Assembly: GCF_000577275.2 (NCBI RefSeq)
Contig: NZ_HG916852.1
Span: 2,979,001 to 3,043,000, forward strand
Reading direction: 5' to 3'
DNA: 64,000 nt
DNA from: Rhizobium favelukesii
GTDB taxonomy: Bacteria > Pseudomonadota > Alphaproteobacteria > Rhizobiales > Rhizobiaceae
A program made the position numbers and the translations under genes. The notes beneath the pieces were generated by a model, which saw only the letters and a program-made list of their open reading frames with translations, did no database searches and was not told the origin of the DNA. Position 1 is the stretch's first letter; every line of letters begins with the position of its first letter. Positions 19,028 to 28,082 of this stretch are shown here, piece by piece.

Positions 19028-21858
19028 CTCGCCGAGCGCCCAGCCTGTTGCTCGCTTCGGCCCAACCACAGCTCCAGCTTCTCTTCGAGCAGTTCCGGGC
19101 TGATCGGCTTTGACATGTAATCGTCCATGCCTGCCTCCAGGCAGAGATCGCGGTCGGCCTCCAGCGCATGCGCTGTCACTCCGATAATTGGCACGCGATG
19201 GCCTTGTCCGCGCTCGCGATTGCGTATTGCGCGCGTCGCGTCATGGCCGTTCATCACGGGCATCGAGACATCCATCATGATGATGCGTGGGGTATAACGG
19301 TCAAATGCCTCGACGGCCTCCCAACCGTTGCCGACAACGAGAAAGTTGCGGCCGGTTTCCTGCAATATCTGCGTGAAGACGATCTGGTTGACCTCGTTGT
19401 CTTCCGCAACCAGCACATCGATGAACTCGCGCGGTGCACGTTCGCGAGGTTGGACCTTGGGGAGCGGCGGCGGTGCCGCCTGAACGCTGGGCGGCATGGT
19501 GACAACAGCGGCAATCTGCTTCGCCCGGCTCGCACGCACGACGTCAACAATGGTGTTCCTCAGCACGCTGGCCCGCGCCGGCTTCATCAGATAGGCTTGG
19601 CCGTTAAGCGCTGCGAACTCTTTTTCGGCCCCGGAAATGCCCATCGACGTGAGAAAGATGATCGGCAGACGCTCGAAGCGCCTGTCGATGCGCAGTTTCC
19701 GTGCGATCTCGGCACCATTCATGCCCGGTATCGGGTCGTCGAGCACGACTGCATCGATCCCTATACCAAACTCGTCCGCAGCCTCGAGGATTGCAAATGC
19801 CGCGGGTCCGTCTTCGGCTGCCGCGCCATCGAAGCCCCAAAGCGCCAATTGCTCGGTTAAAATCTGTCGGTTGACCACGTTGTCGTCGACGATGAGAACA
19901 CGCGCACCCCTGACGTTGACGGGCAGCGGCTTTGCCAGGCGCGCCGCGGCCACGACGAAAGGCAGGTTCACGGTAAAGACCGAGCCTTCCCCCGGCTGAC
20001 TGTCCACCTCGAGGTTGCCGCCAAACAAGTCGACCAGTCCTGCCGTGATGGCAAGGCCAAGTCCGGTTCCCTCGTGGCGACGCGTGGAGGATGCGTCGAT
20101 TTGCGAGAACTTGTCAAAAATGGACTCGAGCTTGTCGCCCGGAATGCCGATGCCGGTATCCTTAACCCGGATGTTCGCCATGAACTCGTCTGGCGCGCCC
20201 GGTGTGAAGCCGACGTCCACAAGGACGTGACCACGCTCCGTGAACTTCACGGCATTGCCGACGAGATTGGCGATGATCTGCCGGAAGCGCCCCGCGTCGC
20301 CGATCACGGCCGACGGCAAATCAGGCGCCGTGCGCACCAGCAGCTCTATGTTTTTTTCGGCTGCCGGTGACGACAGAAGGGTCGCAACATCCTCGATCGC
20401 CTCGACCAGGTCGAACGTCGTGTGCCGGAGCGTCATCTGGCCGGCATCGATCTTGGAGAAATCAAGAATGTCGTTGATGATCGTCACTAGCGCATTGCCT
20501 GATTTGACGATGATATCGATGAACGTCTTCTGACGCGTATCGAGATTGGTCTTCGCCAGCAATTCAGCCATGCCGAGAACACCGTTCATGGGTGTCCGGA
20601 TCTCATGGCTCATGTTCGCCAGGAACTCCGATTTGACGCGATCGGCGGCTTCCGCCCGTGACAGGAGCCGCTCGAGCTCGGCCTCGCGCTCCTTTGCTTC
20701 GGTAACGTCGGTGAACAGCGCAATCCAATGCTGGCGCTCACTGATGGTAGCATCCAGGTTGACCCAACGCTCTCCGGCGACATGGAATGGCGTCGAGATC
20801 GGTTTCTTGGCCGCGATGTTGTCACGCCAAGTCGTGAGAATTTCATCCTCCTGACCATGAAAATCCCCACGTCGAGCGCAGAACCGGAAGAGGTCGATCC
20901 ATCCCCGGCCGACAGCCAGGTACTCGGGCGGAATGGCGAGGATGTCGCTGAGTGGGTCGCTGGCGAGTAGGATGATCCCGTCCTGCACGATCAAAAGGCC
21001 CTGGGACATCGCACGTGTCGCGTCGTGCATCAGATCGCCCAGATGCTCGAGCGCTGCGCGCGTTTCGTGGACTTCCTTTTCGCGCTCACGGACCGCAGTC
21101 ACATCAGCATAGGAAAGCAGAACCCGGCCATTGGAGAGACCTCGGCCATCGAAAAGCACTCGCTTGCCGCCAACCCAGCCGAGTTCCACCGGCTGCTGTC
21201 GCCTCTCAGCCGCCTGGAAATGCGCCTCACGCCGCGCAAGGATCTGTTCAGGTGTCAACCTGGCGCCGTAGCGTCCGAGCTCGTGACTATGACGGATCAC
21301 GTCGATGAAGGCCCAGCCGTCAAAGCGGTGGTCGCGCGGTAGATCCCAGACATCGTAGAACTCGTCATTGGCGTAGAGAACATTGCGCTTGTCGTCGAGG
21401 ATCATGACGCCGACGGGAAGAGCGCGAAGGATGTTTTGGAGATCCTCTGTCAGAGCCTGGCTGCGTGCCAAGGCCGACGCCGAACGGCTATCGCTGCCAT
21501 GACGCAAGGCCTTCCTTTCGAAAAGACCCAATATGTAGACACGGTCTTCGGACGGCGAGAAGCTCTCTATTCGCACCCGCTCATGCCCGACAGCACCGGC
21601 GTCGAAGCAAACGGCACTTTCCTCGCTTGCGAAGACGAGAGCACGCCGTTCCTTGTCCTCGCGGATCTGGTCTTCCGGCGTATCAACGAGTTCGCGGCTC
21701 CTGCGCCCGATGAAATCGGAGATTTCCTTTCCGAAGAAGGACGCATAGGCCTCGTTGACGGCCACGTAGCGAAGCTCACTGTTCTTGACATAGGCAGGGT
21801 GCTCCAGATCCGCGATCCGGCGGCAGGCCAGTTCGAGAAGGTCCCCGCTCGATGTCAA
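19024..21858 (-). CDS. Hybrid sensor histidine kinase with PAS domains and two receivers
   Basis: A 944-residue cytosolic hybrid kinase with no membrane segments. In order it has a PAS domain at about 15-110, a PAS domain at about 145-265, a PAS-like segment at about 285-395, a coiled linker, and HisKA with phosphorylatable H418 in N-M-S-H-E-I-R-T-P-M-N. The HATPase domain follows (N-A-V-K-F, D-T-G-I-G-I, G-T-G-L-G-L). Receiver 1 has D707 in V-L-D-D-P-I-P-G, and receiver 2 has D863 in M-M-D-V-S-M-P-V-M-N-G. The start is TTG, preceded by GAGGA at about 7 nt. No DNA-binding output is fused, so a phosphotransfer partner is expected. Its signal is unknown; the PAS domains suggest redox or small-ligand sensing. 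Confidence 0.93.
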   Translation of the reverse strand: MTSSGDLLELACRRIADLEHPAYVKNSELRYVAVNEAYASFFGKEISDFIGRRSRELVDTPEDQIREDKERRALVFASEESAVCFDAGAVGHERVRIESFSPSEDRVYILGLFERKALRHGSDSRSASALARSQALTEDLQNILRALPVGVMILDDKRNVLYANDEFYDVWDLPRDHRFDGWAFIDVIRHSHELGRYGARLTPEQILARREAHFQAAERRQQPVELGWVGGKRVLFDGRGLSNGRVLLSYADVTAVREREKEVHETRAALEHLGDLMHDATRAMSQGLLIVQDGIILLASDPLSDILAIPPEYLAVGRGWIDLFRFCARRGDFHGQEDEILTTWRDNIAAKKPISTPFHVAGERWVNLDATISERQHWIALFTDVTEAKEREAELERLLSRAEAADRVKSEFLANMSHEIRTPMNGVLGMAELLAKTNLDTRQKTFIDIIVKSGNALVTIINDILDFSKIDAGQMTLRHTTFDLVEAIEDVATLLSSPAAEKNIELLVRTAPDLPSAVIGDAGRFRQIIANLVGNAVKFTERGHVLVDVGFTPGAPDEFMANIRVKDTGIGIPGDKLESIFDKFSQIDASSTRRHEGTGLGLAITAGLVDLFGGNLEVDSQPGEGSVFTVNLPFVVAAARLAKPLPVNVRGARVLIVDDNVVNRQILTEQLALWGFDGAAAEDGPAAFAILEAADEFGIGIDAVVLDDPIPGMNGAEIARKLRIDRRFERLPIIFLTSMGISGAEKEFAALNGQAYLMKPARASVLRNTIVDVVRASRAKQIAAVVTMPPSVQAAPPPLPKVQPRERAPREFIDVLVAEDNEVNQIVFTQILQETGRNFLVVGNGWEAVEAFDRYTPRIIMMDVSMPVMNGHDATRAIRNRERGQGHRVPIIGVTAHALEADRDLCLEAGMDDYMSKPISPELLEEKLELWLGRSEQQAGRSAS

Positions 21859-22152
21859 AATTGGTCCTCGGTCAGGAAAAGCTTGTGCATCGATCGACTA
21901 TAAACGGGCGCTCTTTAACAAGGCTTTAACCATAATTGTCGCCGGCCTCGAACAGGCGCGAGCAATCCGCGCTTTCGCCGGGCACGGTCGATCAGCGATC
22001 ATCCGTGGCAGCGGACCAAATCGAGTAAACATCCCGGAATTGTGGTATAGTTTCACTCGTTTCTAGAATGGACCCGTTCAGTTGGCCCGTATACCCGAAC
22101 GGTTTTGCCTGACGGCTTCAAGAACAAGCTTCGTCTGCGAAAGGAGACGACC

Positions 22153-22545
22153 ATGTCCGTACTTCATAAAAGCGTGGCGGCGGGCTTAATGGCATTGATC
22201 CTGACTGGTGCATCCCTCATCCCGGCAACACCCGCAAATGCCAACAGTGACTTCTGGGGTGGCGTCGCCGCTGGAGCCGTCGGCGGCATTCTGCTGTCGC
22301 AGGTTGCACGCCCCTACCCTTATTATGGCTACTACCCGGGCGCGTACTACAGGCCATACTACAGGCCCTACTACAACTCCTATTATAGGCCTTACTACGG
22401 CTACAGACCGTACTACAGGCCTTATTCGGCGTATCGGAGCCCCTACAGACCCTACTATTCGCGGTACTACTACGCGCCTCGCTGCCATATCGAATGGCGA
22501 CGCAGCGGTTGGGGCGAAGCTTACCGGACAAGGGTCTGCTACTGA
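22153..22545 (+). CDS. Exported Tyr/Pro-rich repeat protein
   Basis: A 130-residue protein with a signal peptide (residues 1-31, ending A-N-A-N-S), a glycine-rich hydrophobic stretch resembling those in glycine-zipper proteins (G-G-V-A-A-G-A-V-G-G-I-L-L), then about 60 residues of imperfect Y-Y-R-P-Y-Y and Y-R-P-Y repeats. Two Cys residues lie in the C-terminal 30 residues (P-R-C-H-I-E-W and R-V-C-Y at the end), a pattern like BA14K-type small surface proteins. AAGGAGACGACC gives a strong ribosome-binding site. It is probably envelope-associated, with function unknown. Confidence 0.8.
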   Translation: MSVLHKSVAAGLMALILTGASLIPATPANANSDFWGGVAAGAVGGILLSQVARPYPYYGYYPGAYYRPYYRPYYNSYYRPYYGYRPYYRPYSAYRSPYRPYYSRYYYAPRCHIEWRRSGWGEAYRTRVCY

Positions 22546-22877
22546 GATCTGCGTGGCTTGGGGGCGTGGCCGGGCTTTGCGGCCGCCGCTCCCTGAACCG
22601 GTGCTCTTGACTTTTGGCCCGAACTAGACCAAATGCAGGCCAGCTTTCACCTTCCGGCCGCCGCGTGAGCGTGCCCCTGCCAGCAAATAGGATGCAGGAA
22701 GAAGGACAAAAGCGCATTTCATACAGGCCGCATCCCAAGACGCGGCAGAAGCGCTGGAAAGCTTTTTCCAACAAGACAAGTTCCCACTTCACGCGGGGTT
22801 CTTGACGCCAGAATGACACCGGGCCGCACTCTGCGATCCGGCGGATTTGTTTTGGCGCGCCCTAAAAAGGTTATGAC
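22546..22877. other. Intergenic region upstream of DEAD-box helicase
   Basis: About 330 bp with no supported gene. It probably carries a long 5' leader for the helicase. No strong terminator or stem-loop was seen. Confidence 0.5.
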
Positions 22878-24572
22878 TTGACCAATTTTGAATCGCTTGG
22901 TGTGTCCAAGCCGATCGTCGCTACACTTTTCCAGCTCGGCATCGAAACGCCGACCCCTATCCAGGAAAAGGCAATCCCGCTTCTCCTTCAAGGCCGTGAC
23001 CTCATCGGCCTCGCCCAGACCGGCACCGGCAAGACGGCTGCCTTCGGCCTGCCGCTGATCGAAAAGCTCATCCCCGAAGAACGCCGCCCGGACAACCGCA
23101 CGACCCGTACGCTGATCCTGGCGCCGACCCGCGAACTGGTGAACCAGATCGCCCAGAACCTGAAGAACTTCCTGCGCAAGTCTCATCTGCGCATCAACGT
23201 CGTCGTCGGCGGCGTGTCGATCAACAAGCAGCAGTTGCAGCTTGAAAAGGGCACGGACATTCTCGTTGCCACGCCGGGCCGCCTGCTCGACCTCGTCAAC
23301 CGTCGCGCCATCGGCCTCACCGCCGTGCGCTACCTTGTGCTCGACGAAGCCGACCAGATGCTCGACCTCGGCTTCGTGCACGACCTGCGCAAGATCTCCA
23401 AAATGGTGCCGAAGAAGCGCCAGACCATGCTGTTTTCGGCCACCATGCCGAAGGCGATCGCCGATCTCGCTGCCGACTTCCTGACCGATCCGGTCAAGGT
23501 CGAAGTCACGCCTCCCGGCAAGGCTGCCGACAAGGTCGAACAGTATGTTCACTTCGTCAACGGCAAGAACGACAAGACCGATCTCCTGAAGAAGTCGCTC
23601 TCCGAAAACCCCGATGGCCGGGCCATCGTATTCCTGCGCACCAAGCACGGCGCCGAGAAGCTGATGAAGCACCTCGAGCATGTCGGCTATTCCGTTGCCT
23701 CGATCCACGGCAACAAGAGCCAGGGCCAGCGCGAGCGCGCCCTCAAGGCCTTCAAGGACGGCGACATCAAGACGTTGATCGCCACCGACGTCGCTGCCCG
23801 CGGCATCGACATTCCGGCCGTCAGCCACGTCTACAACTACGACCTGCCTGAAGTCGCCGAAGCCTATGTCCACCGTATCGGCCGTACGGCCCGTGCCGGT
23901 CGCGACGGCATCGCGATTGCCTTCTGCGCGCCTGACGAGTCGCGCCTGCTGCGCGACATCGAGCGCCTGATGAGCATCAACATCGCCGTTGCCAGCGGCG
24001 AAGCCCCTGCCAACATGAACGCGACCCCACGCCGCGGCAATGGCAACGGCAATGGCGGCAACCGCGGCCAGGGTCGTGGCGGTGAAGGTCGCGGCGGCGA
24101 AGGCCGTGGCGAACATAACCGCTCGGGCGGTCGTCCGGAGCGTCGTCCGCGTCGCGAAGGCGAAGGCGGCGAAGTGCGCGCCAACAACGAGGAACGGCGC
24201 GAGCGTCGTCCGCGTCCGGAGCGCCAACCCCAGTCCCAGCGCAACGAGGACTTCCGCGGCCAGCGCCGTGGCGAGCCTACGCCTGCCGTCGGTCCCGACA
24301 ATGATCTGGCCACGACGTCCGACTTCCGTGCGGCCCGCAATTCGCAGCGCCCGCAACATGGCAACCATGCCAATGGCAGTGATGCAAACCGTCATCATCC
24401 CGGCGGTGGCGCACGCAACGCCCACGGTCGTGCGGCCCGCAAGCACGGTGAAGACCGCGGCGCGCAAGCCAATGCCGGCGGTGGCGAGCGCGGCGAACGT
24501 CGCGAAGGCAACGGCGGCAACCGCCGCCCTTCGCGCGGTGGCAACGGTGGTCAGCGCCGCGAACGCGCCTGA
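22878..24572 (+). CDS. DEAD-box RNA helicase, RhlE-like, with RG-rich tail
   Basis: A 564-residue ATP-dependent RNA helicase. Motifs in order: Q motif (F-x-x-L-G with T-P-T-P-I-Q), A-Q-T-G-T-G-K-T (Walker A), P-T-R-E-L, T-P-G-R, D-E-A-D, S-A-T, V-F-L-R-T-K, T-D-V-A-A-R-G-I-D and H-R-I-G-R-T-A-R. Residues from about 375 to the end are low-complexity, rich in Gly, Arg, Glu and Asn (repeats such as G-R-G-G-E-G-R-G-G-E), a typical RNA-binding tail. The start codon is TTG at 22878 with AAAAAGG upstream. The class acts in cold adaptation, ribosome assembly or mRNA decay. Confidence 0.93.
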   Translation: MTNFESLGVSKPIVATLFQLGIETPTPIQEKAIPLLLQGRDLIGLAQTGTGKTAAFGLPLIEKLIPEERRPDNRTTRTLILAPTRELVNQIAQNLKNFLRKSHLRINVVVGGVSINKQQLQLEKGTDILVATPGRLLDLVNRRAIGLTAVRYLVLDEADQMLDLGFVHDLRKISKMVPKKRQTMLFSATMPKAIADLAADFLTDPVKVEVTPPGKAADKVEQYVHFVNGKNDKTDLLKKSLSENPDGRAIVFLRTKHGAEKLMKHLEHVGYSVASIHGNKSQGQRERALKAFKDGDIKTLIATDVAARGIDIPAVSHVYNYDLPEVAEAYVHRIGRTARAGRDGIAIAFCAPDESRLLRDIERLMSINIAVASGEAPANMNATPRRGNGNGNGGNRGQGRGGEGRGGEGRGEHNRSGGRPERRPRREGEGGEVRANNEERRERRPRPERQPQSQRNEDFRGQRRGEPTPAVGPDNDLATTSDFRAARNSQRPQHGNHANGSDANRHHPGGGARNAHGRAARKHGEDRGAQANAGGGERGERREGNGGNRRPSRGGNGGQRRERA

Positions 24573-24583
24573 TTAAAGAGAGG

Positions 24584-24605
24584 GGGCGGGAGAAATCCCG
24601 CCCTT
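24584..24605 (+). terminator. Intrinsic terminator of the helicase gene
   Basis: GGGCGGGA, loop GAAA, TCCCGCCC followed by TT, 12 bp after the helicase stop. The 8-bp GC-rich stem with a GNRA-type tetraloop is stable, but the T-tract is short. Confidence 0.7.
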
Positions 24606-24768
24606 CAAAACGTGCGTCTTGAGGCGCCAGATCGATTCCCATTATTTCAATCCTACCTTGTAGCAACCGGTCAGCTGCGTTAGCATGAGGGTGCTGCTGT
24701 AGGGCGCGTCGGCCTCAGGCCGGAGGGGCGTTGCCCGCCTACGACAACGTCGAATGTAGTGCGCGCCC

Positions 24769-25410
24769 ATGCCCAATATCGAAAACCTTCGAAAGCAAGC
24801 CAAGACCTACCTGCGATGGCATCGCCAACGGTACTATCCCGTGGCGGCGCAAATCAGGTGGATCCTGCCCGGATATCGAGACCAAAGCGATCGAGAGATA
24901 CTGGACGCAGATTTCAAGCTCAGCGACGCCCAGGAGCTTGTTGCCAGAAAGCATGGCTTTGCGAATTGGCCGGCGCTGATCAAAGGGATCGAAGCCATGA
25001 CAGACACGCCAGTCCTCAATAGCAACGGCTCGCTTATCATATCGGCGCAGCCGCAACTCTTCGTCGCCGACCTCGATGCCGCATTCCGGTTTTATGTCCA
25101 GCAGCTCGGCTTTAAAGTCGCATTTTCCTATGGAGAGCCGCCGTTTTATGCCCAGGTCTTTCGCGATGGCGCCTGCTTGAATCTGCGAAAGGTCGGCGTG
25201 CCAGCTTTCGATGCCGGCTTCAGAGCCCGAGAGGTCGATGCCCTTTCCGCAACCCTGACACTCGACGATCCGAAGCCGTTGTTCCTGGAATATCAGGCGG
25301 CCGGTGTCCCGTTTCATCAGTCTCTACGGACCGAGCCATGGGGTGCACGCACCTTCATCGTGCGGGATCCGGATGCAAACCTGATCGCCTTTTCAGGCGG
25401 CGATATCTAG
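24769..25410 (+). CDS. VOC (glyoxalase/bleomycin-resistance-like) protein with helical N-terminal extension
   Basis: A 213-residue protein in two parts. Residues 1-70 are a helical, basic segment (N-L-R-K-Q-A-K-T-Y-L-R-W-H-R and later L-V-A-R-K-H-G-F-A-N-W-P-A-L) seen also at the start of some ankyrin-type proteins. Residues 85-213 form a VOC fold with L-F-V-A-D-L-D-A-A-F-R-F-Y and a C-terminal V-R-D-P-D-A-N-L-I-A-F. Members bind metals or hydrophobic ligands, and the substrate is unknown. It is convergent with, and overlaps by 4 bp, the EamA transporter gene. Confidence 0.78.
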   Translation: MPNIENLRKQAKTYLRWHRQRYYPVAAQIRWILPGYRDQSDREILDADFKLSDAQELVARKHGFANWPALIKGIEAMTDTPVLNSNGSLIISAQPQLFVADLDAAFRFYVQQLGFKVAFSYGEPPFYAQVFRDGACLNLRKVGVPAFDAGFRAREVDALSATLTLDDPKPLFLEYQAAGVPFHQSLRTEPWGARTFIVRDPDANLIAFSGGDI

Positions 25411-26318
25411 GCGCGCCTCATCGTGGCCATATCTCGTGAAGGCACGCTCGCCGGTCGGTTCGTCAGATAGACGCCGGCAACGACCACGATGGTGCCGAGG
25501 ATCAGGGGCAGCGTCAGCGGCTCGCCGAAAGCGATAAAGGCCTCGAGCGCCACCGTTGGCGGCATCAGATAGATGAGCGAAGCCGCCCGCGAGACCTGAC
25601 CGCGACGGATGAGATAGAGCAGCAGTCCGACGCCGCCCATCGAGAGCCCGAATACCGACCAGATGAGCGCCGCGATGGCCTGCGCCGACGCATCGAAATG
25701 CATGCGCTCGAAAGTAAGCATCAGCGGCAACGTGACGATCAACGCACCGACATATTGTAGCGTGGCGATCGGCAGAAGGTTGCCGGTCTGCAGATGTTTC
25801 TTTTGATAGAGCGTTCCGTAAGTGACGGAACACATGGCGATAAGGTTGATTGCCAACGGCAGCGCCGCATGCGCCAGATCAGCGGTGGCGGGATCGAAGA
25901 GCTTCGGCGATATCGCCATGGCGATGCCGAGGAAACCGAGCAGCAGACCAAGCCTCTGGACGCCCTGCAGGCGCTCGCCGACGAGCAGCGGCGCAGCCAT
26001 TGCCGTGAGAAGCGGCTGCAGGGCGGCAATGATGCCTGATACCCCCGCCGGCACGCCATTCGCGATCGCCCACCATAGGCCGGCGAGATAGAAGCCATGC
26101 AGGAACACACCGGAATAGACCGCCTTGAAAGCAACCGCCCTGCCGGGCCACGCCGCGCGCATCACCAGGCAAAGGCTGAAAAACGCCAGCCCCGACAACG
26201 CGTAACGCACCGCAAGGAAGGTAAAGGGCTCCGAGTGGAGGGCGGCGTATTTCGCCACGACCCAGCCGGTCGACCAGAGAAGAACGAAAATGGCGGGTGC
26301 AAAGCGATCAAGCGACAT
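25407..26318 (-). CDS. EamA/DMT family membrane transporter
   Basis: A 303-residue protein with about ten hydrophobic helices and two EamA repeats. The N-terminal repeat begins F-V-L-L-W-S-T-G-W-V-V-A-K-Y, typical of drug/metabolite exporters. The second half has P-P-T-V-A-L-E-A-F-I-A-F-G-E-P, the usual repeat end. The substrate (metabolite or amino-acid export) cannot be determined. It is a single gene with its own promoter in the 350-bp region to its right. Confidence 0.88.
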   Translation of the reverse strand: MSLDRFAPAIFVLLWSTGWVVAKYAALHSEPFTFLAVRYALSGLAFFSLCLVMRAAWPGRAVAFKAVYSGVFLHGFYLAGLWWAIANGVPAGVSGIIAALQPLLTAMAAPLLVGERLQGVQRLGLLLGFLGIAMAISPKLFDPATADLAHAALPLAINLIAMCSVTYGTLYQKKHLQTGNLLPIATLQYVGALIVTLPLMLTFERMHFDASAQAIAALIWSVFGLSMGGVGLLLYLIRRGQVSRAASLIYLMPPTVALEAFIAFGEPLTLPLILGTIVVVAGVYLTNRPASVPSRDMATMRRA

Positions 26319-26672
26319 AAATTGATCCTGGGGGCAATGGATTGCGGTGGGGATAGCCGACCGATGGGCTGCCCGTCAAAGGCGAACCGCTGATCCTTAC
26401 CTGAAGTTTCGTTGATGCTGGGCGCAGCCTCCATCCGACCCTGCGCCCGAAATTGAATCGGATGCCGATTTGAAAATGATCAACTGCTCACATTTTGAGC
26501 GATCGCTGAGGATTGACGACAGGAGCGCCGACGCCTGCTTTCGATAAATGCCCAGTTTTTCGACTGTTTTGGCCGTCGGAAGGTTTTTACGAATCTCGCC
26601 TTCAAACTGTGCATGGTTCTTGCATTGCTATTTGCATTGTATTCAAATGAACAAAAAAGGGGAGCCACACCT
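26319..26672. other. Divergent intergenic region, EamA gene / ATP-grasp operon
   Basis: About 350 bp between divergent transcripts. It must contain both promoters. It is more AT-rich near 26590-26670 than its surroundings, as expected for the ATP-grasp promoter. No palindrome or terminator stood out. Confidence 0.5.
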
Positions 26673-28082
26673 TTGGCATTTGATGAAATGATCACCGCGG
26701 ACGAAAGTCCGCGTCCGCCATATGAAAAATACTTTGAGTGGTACAATAGCCAAGATCGAACGCATCTGATTGCCAAATCGCAGGACGCGGAAAACATCTT
26801 CCGCAAGACTGGCATTACATTTGCGGTCTACGGACACGCTGACTCCTCCGAAAAGCTCATCCCCTTCGACATCATCCCCCGCATCATTTCCGGCCGCGAA
26901 TGGCGCAAGCTCGCTCAGGGCATCGAGCAGCGGGTCATTGCCCTCAACGCCTTTCTCGATGACATCTACCACAAACAGGAAATCATTCGCGCCGGGCGCA
27001 TTCCGCGTGAGCTGATCGAGAGGAACGATACCTTCCTGCCCGAGATGATCGGCTTCCGGCCGCCCGGAGGGGTCTACACCCACATCGTCGGCACCGATAT
27101 CGTGCGCACCGGCGAGGATGAATTCTACGTGCTGGAGGACAACGCCCGCACGCCTTCCGGTGTCAGCTACATGCTGGAAAACCGGGAAACGATGATGCAG
27201 ATGTTCCCGGAACTGTTCCACACCAACAAGGTCCGGCCGGTCGAGGACTATCCCTACCTGCTGCGCCAGAGCCTGGCATCGCTTGCGCCTCCGGGCTGCA
27301 AGGGCAAGCCGCGCGTCGCCGTTTTGACCCCCGGGATCTACAATTCGGCGTATTACGAGCACTCGTTCCTGGCCGACACGATGGGCGTCGAGCTTGTCGA
27401 AGGCTCGGATTTGCGCGTCATCGACGGCAAGGTGAAGATGCGCACAACGCGCGGCTACGAGGCGATCGACGTGCTCTACCGCCGCGTCGACGACGACTTC
27501 CTCGATCCCCTCACCTTCCGACCGGATTCCGCGCTCGGCATCCCGGGGATCATGGATGTCTACCGCTCCGGTAACATCACCATCGCCAATGCACCCGGTA
27601 CCGGCATATCGGACGACAAGGCGATCTATTCCTATATGCCCGAGATCGTCGAGTTCTACACTGGGCGCAAGCCGATCCTGGAAAACGTGCCGACCTGGCG
27701 CTGTTCCGAGCCGCAAAGCCTCAGATACGTGCTCGAGCATCTGGAAGAACTCGTCGTCAAGGAAGTACACGGTTCAGGCGGTTATGGCATGCTCGTCGGC
27801 CCGACAGCTTCGAAGAAGGAACGCGCCGACTTTGGCGAGAAGTTGAAGGCGAAGCCTGCCAACTACATCGCACAGCCGACGCTTTCGCTTTCGACCGTGC
27901 CAATCCTCGTCAACAAGGGAATTGCGCCGCGCCATGTGGACCTGCGCCCCTATGTTCTCGTCTCCGACAAGGTGCAGATCATCCCCGGCGGTCTGACCCG
28001 TGTAGCCCTGAAACAGGGTTCGCTGGTGGTCAACTCCAGCCAGGGCGGCGGCACAAAAGATACCTGGGTATTGGAGGACTGA
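26673..28082 (+). CDS. Circularly permuted type 2 ATP-grasp protein
   Basis: A 469-residue enzyme of the circularly permuted ATP-grasp (CP_ATPgrasp) family, which by its fold should form an amide or peptide-like bond using ATP. Conserved blocks include R-I-I-S-G-R-E-W, Y-V-L-E-D-N-A-R-T-P-S-G-V-S-Y, L-T-P-G-I-Y-N-S-A-Y-Y-E-H, V-K-E-V-H-G-S-G-G-Y-G and the C-terminal L-R-P-Y-V-L. The start is read as TTG at 26673, because AGGGGAG lies 8 nt upstream and the following A-F-D-E-M-I-T-A sequence is the family's usual N-terminus. The next gene's ATG overlaps its stop (TGATG). Confidence 0.9.
   Translation: MAFDEMITADESPRPPYEKYFEWYNSQDRTHLIAKSQDAENIFRKTGITFAVYGHADSSEKLIPFDIIPRIISGREWRKLAQGIEQRVIALNAFLDDIYHKQEIIRAGRIPRELIERNDTFLPEMIGFRPPGGVYTHIVGTDIVRTGEDEFYVLEDNARTPSGVSYMLENRETMMQMFPELFHTNKVRPVEDYPYLLRQSLASLAPPGCKGKPRVAVLTPGIYNSAYYEHSFLADTMGVELVEGSDLRVIDGKVKMRTTRGYEAIDVLYRRVDDDFLDPLTFRPDSALGIPGIMDVYRSGNITIANAPGTGISDDKAIYSYMPEIVEFYTGRKPILENVPTWRCSEPQSLRYVLEHLEELVVKEVHGSGGYGMLVGPTASKKERADFGEKLKAKPANYIAQPTLSLSTVPILVNKGIAPRHVDLRPYVLVSDKVQIIPGGLTRVALKQGSLVVNSSQGGGTKDTWVLED

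Noticed and set aside
22719..24467. A 582-codon open frame antisense to the DEAD-box helicase
   Set aside because: Its protein is Val/Ala/Asp/Arg-rich without motifs, and it mirrors the GC-rich third positions of the helicase. It is a shadow frame.
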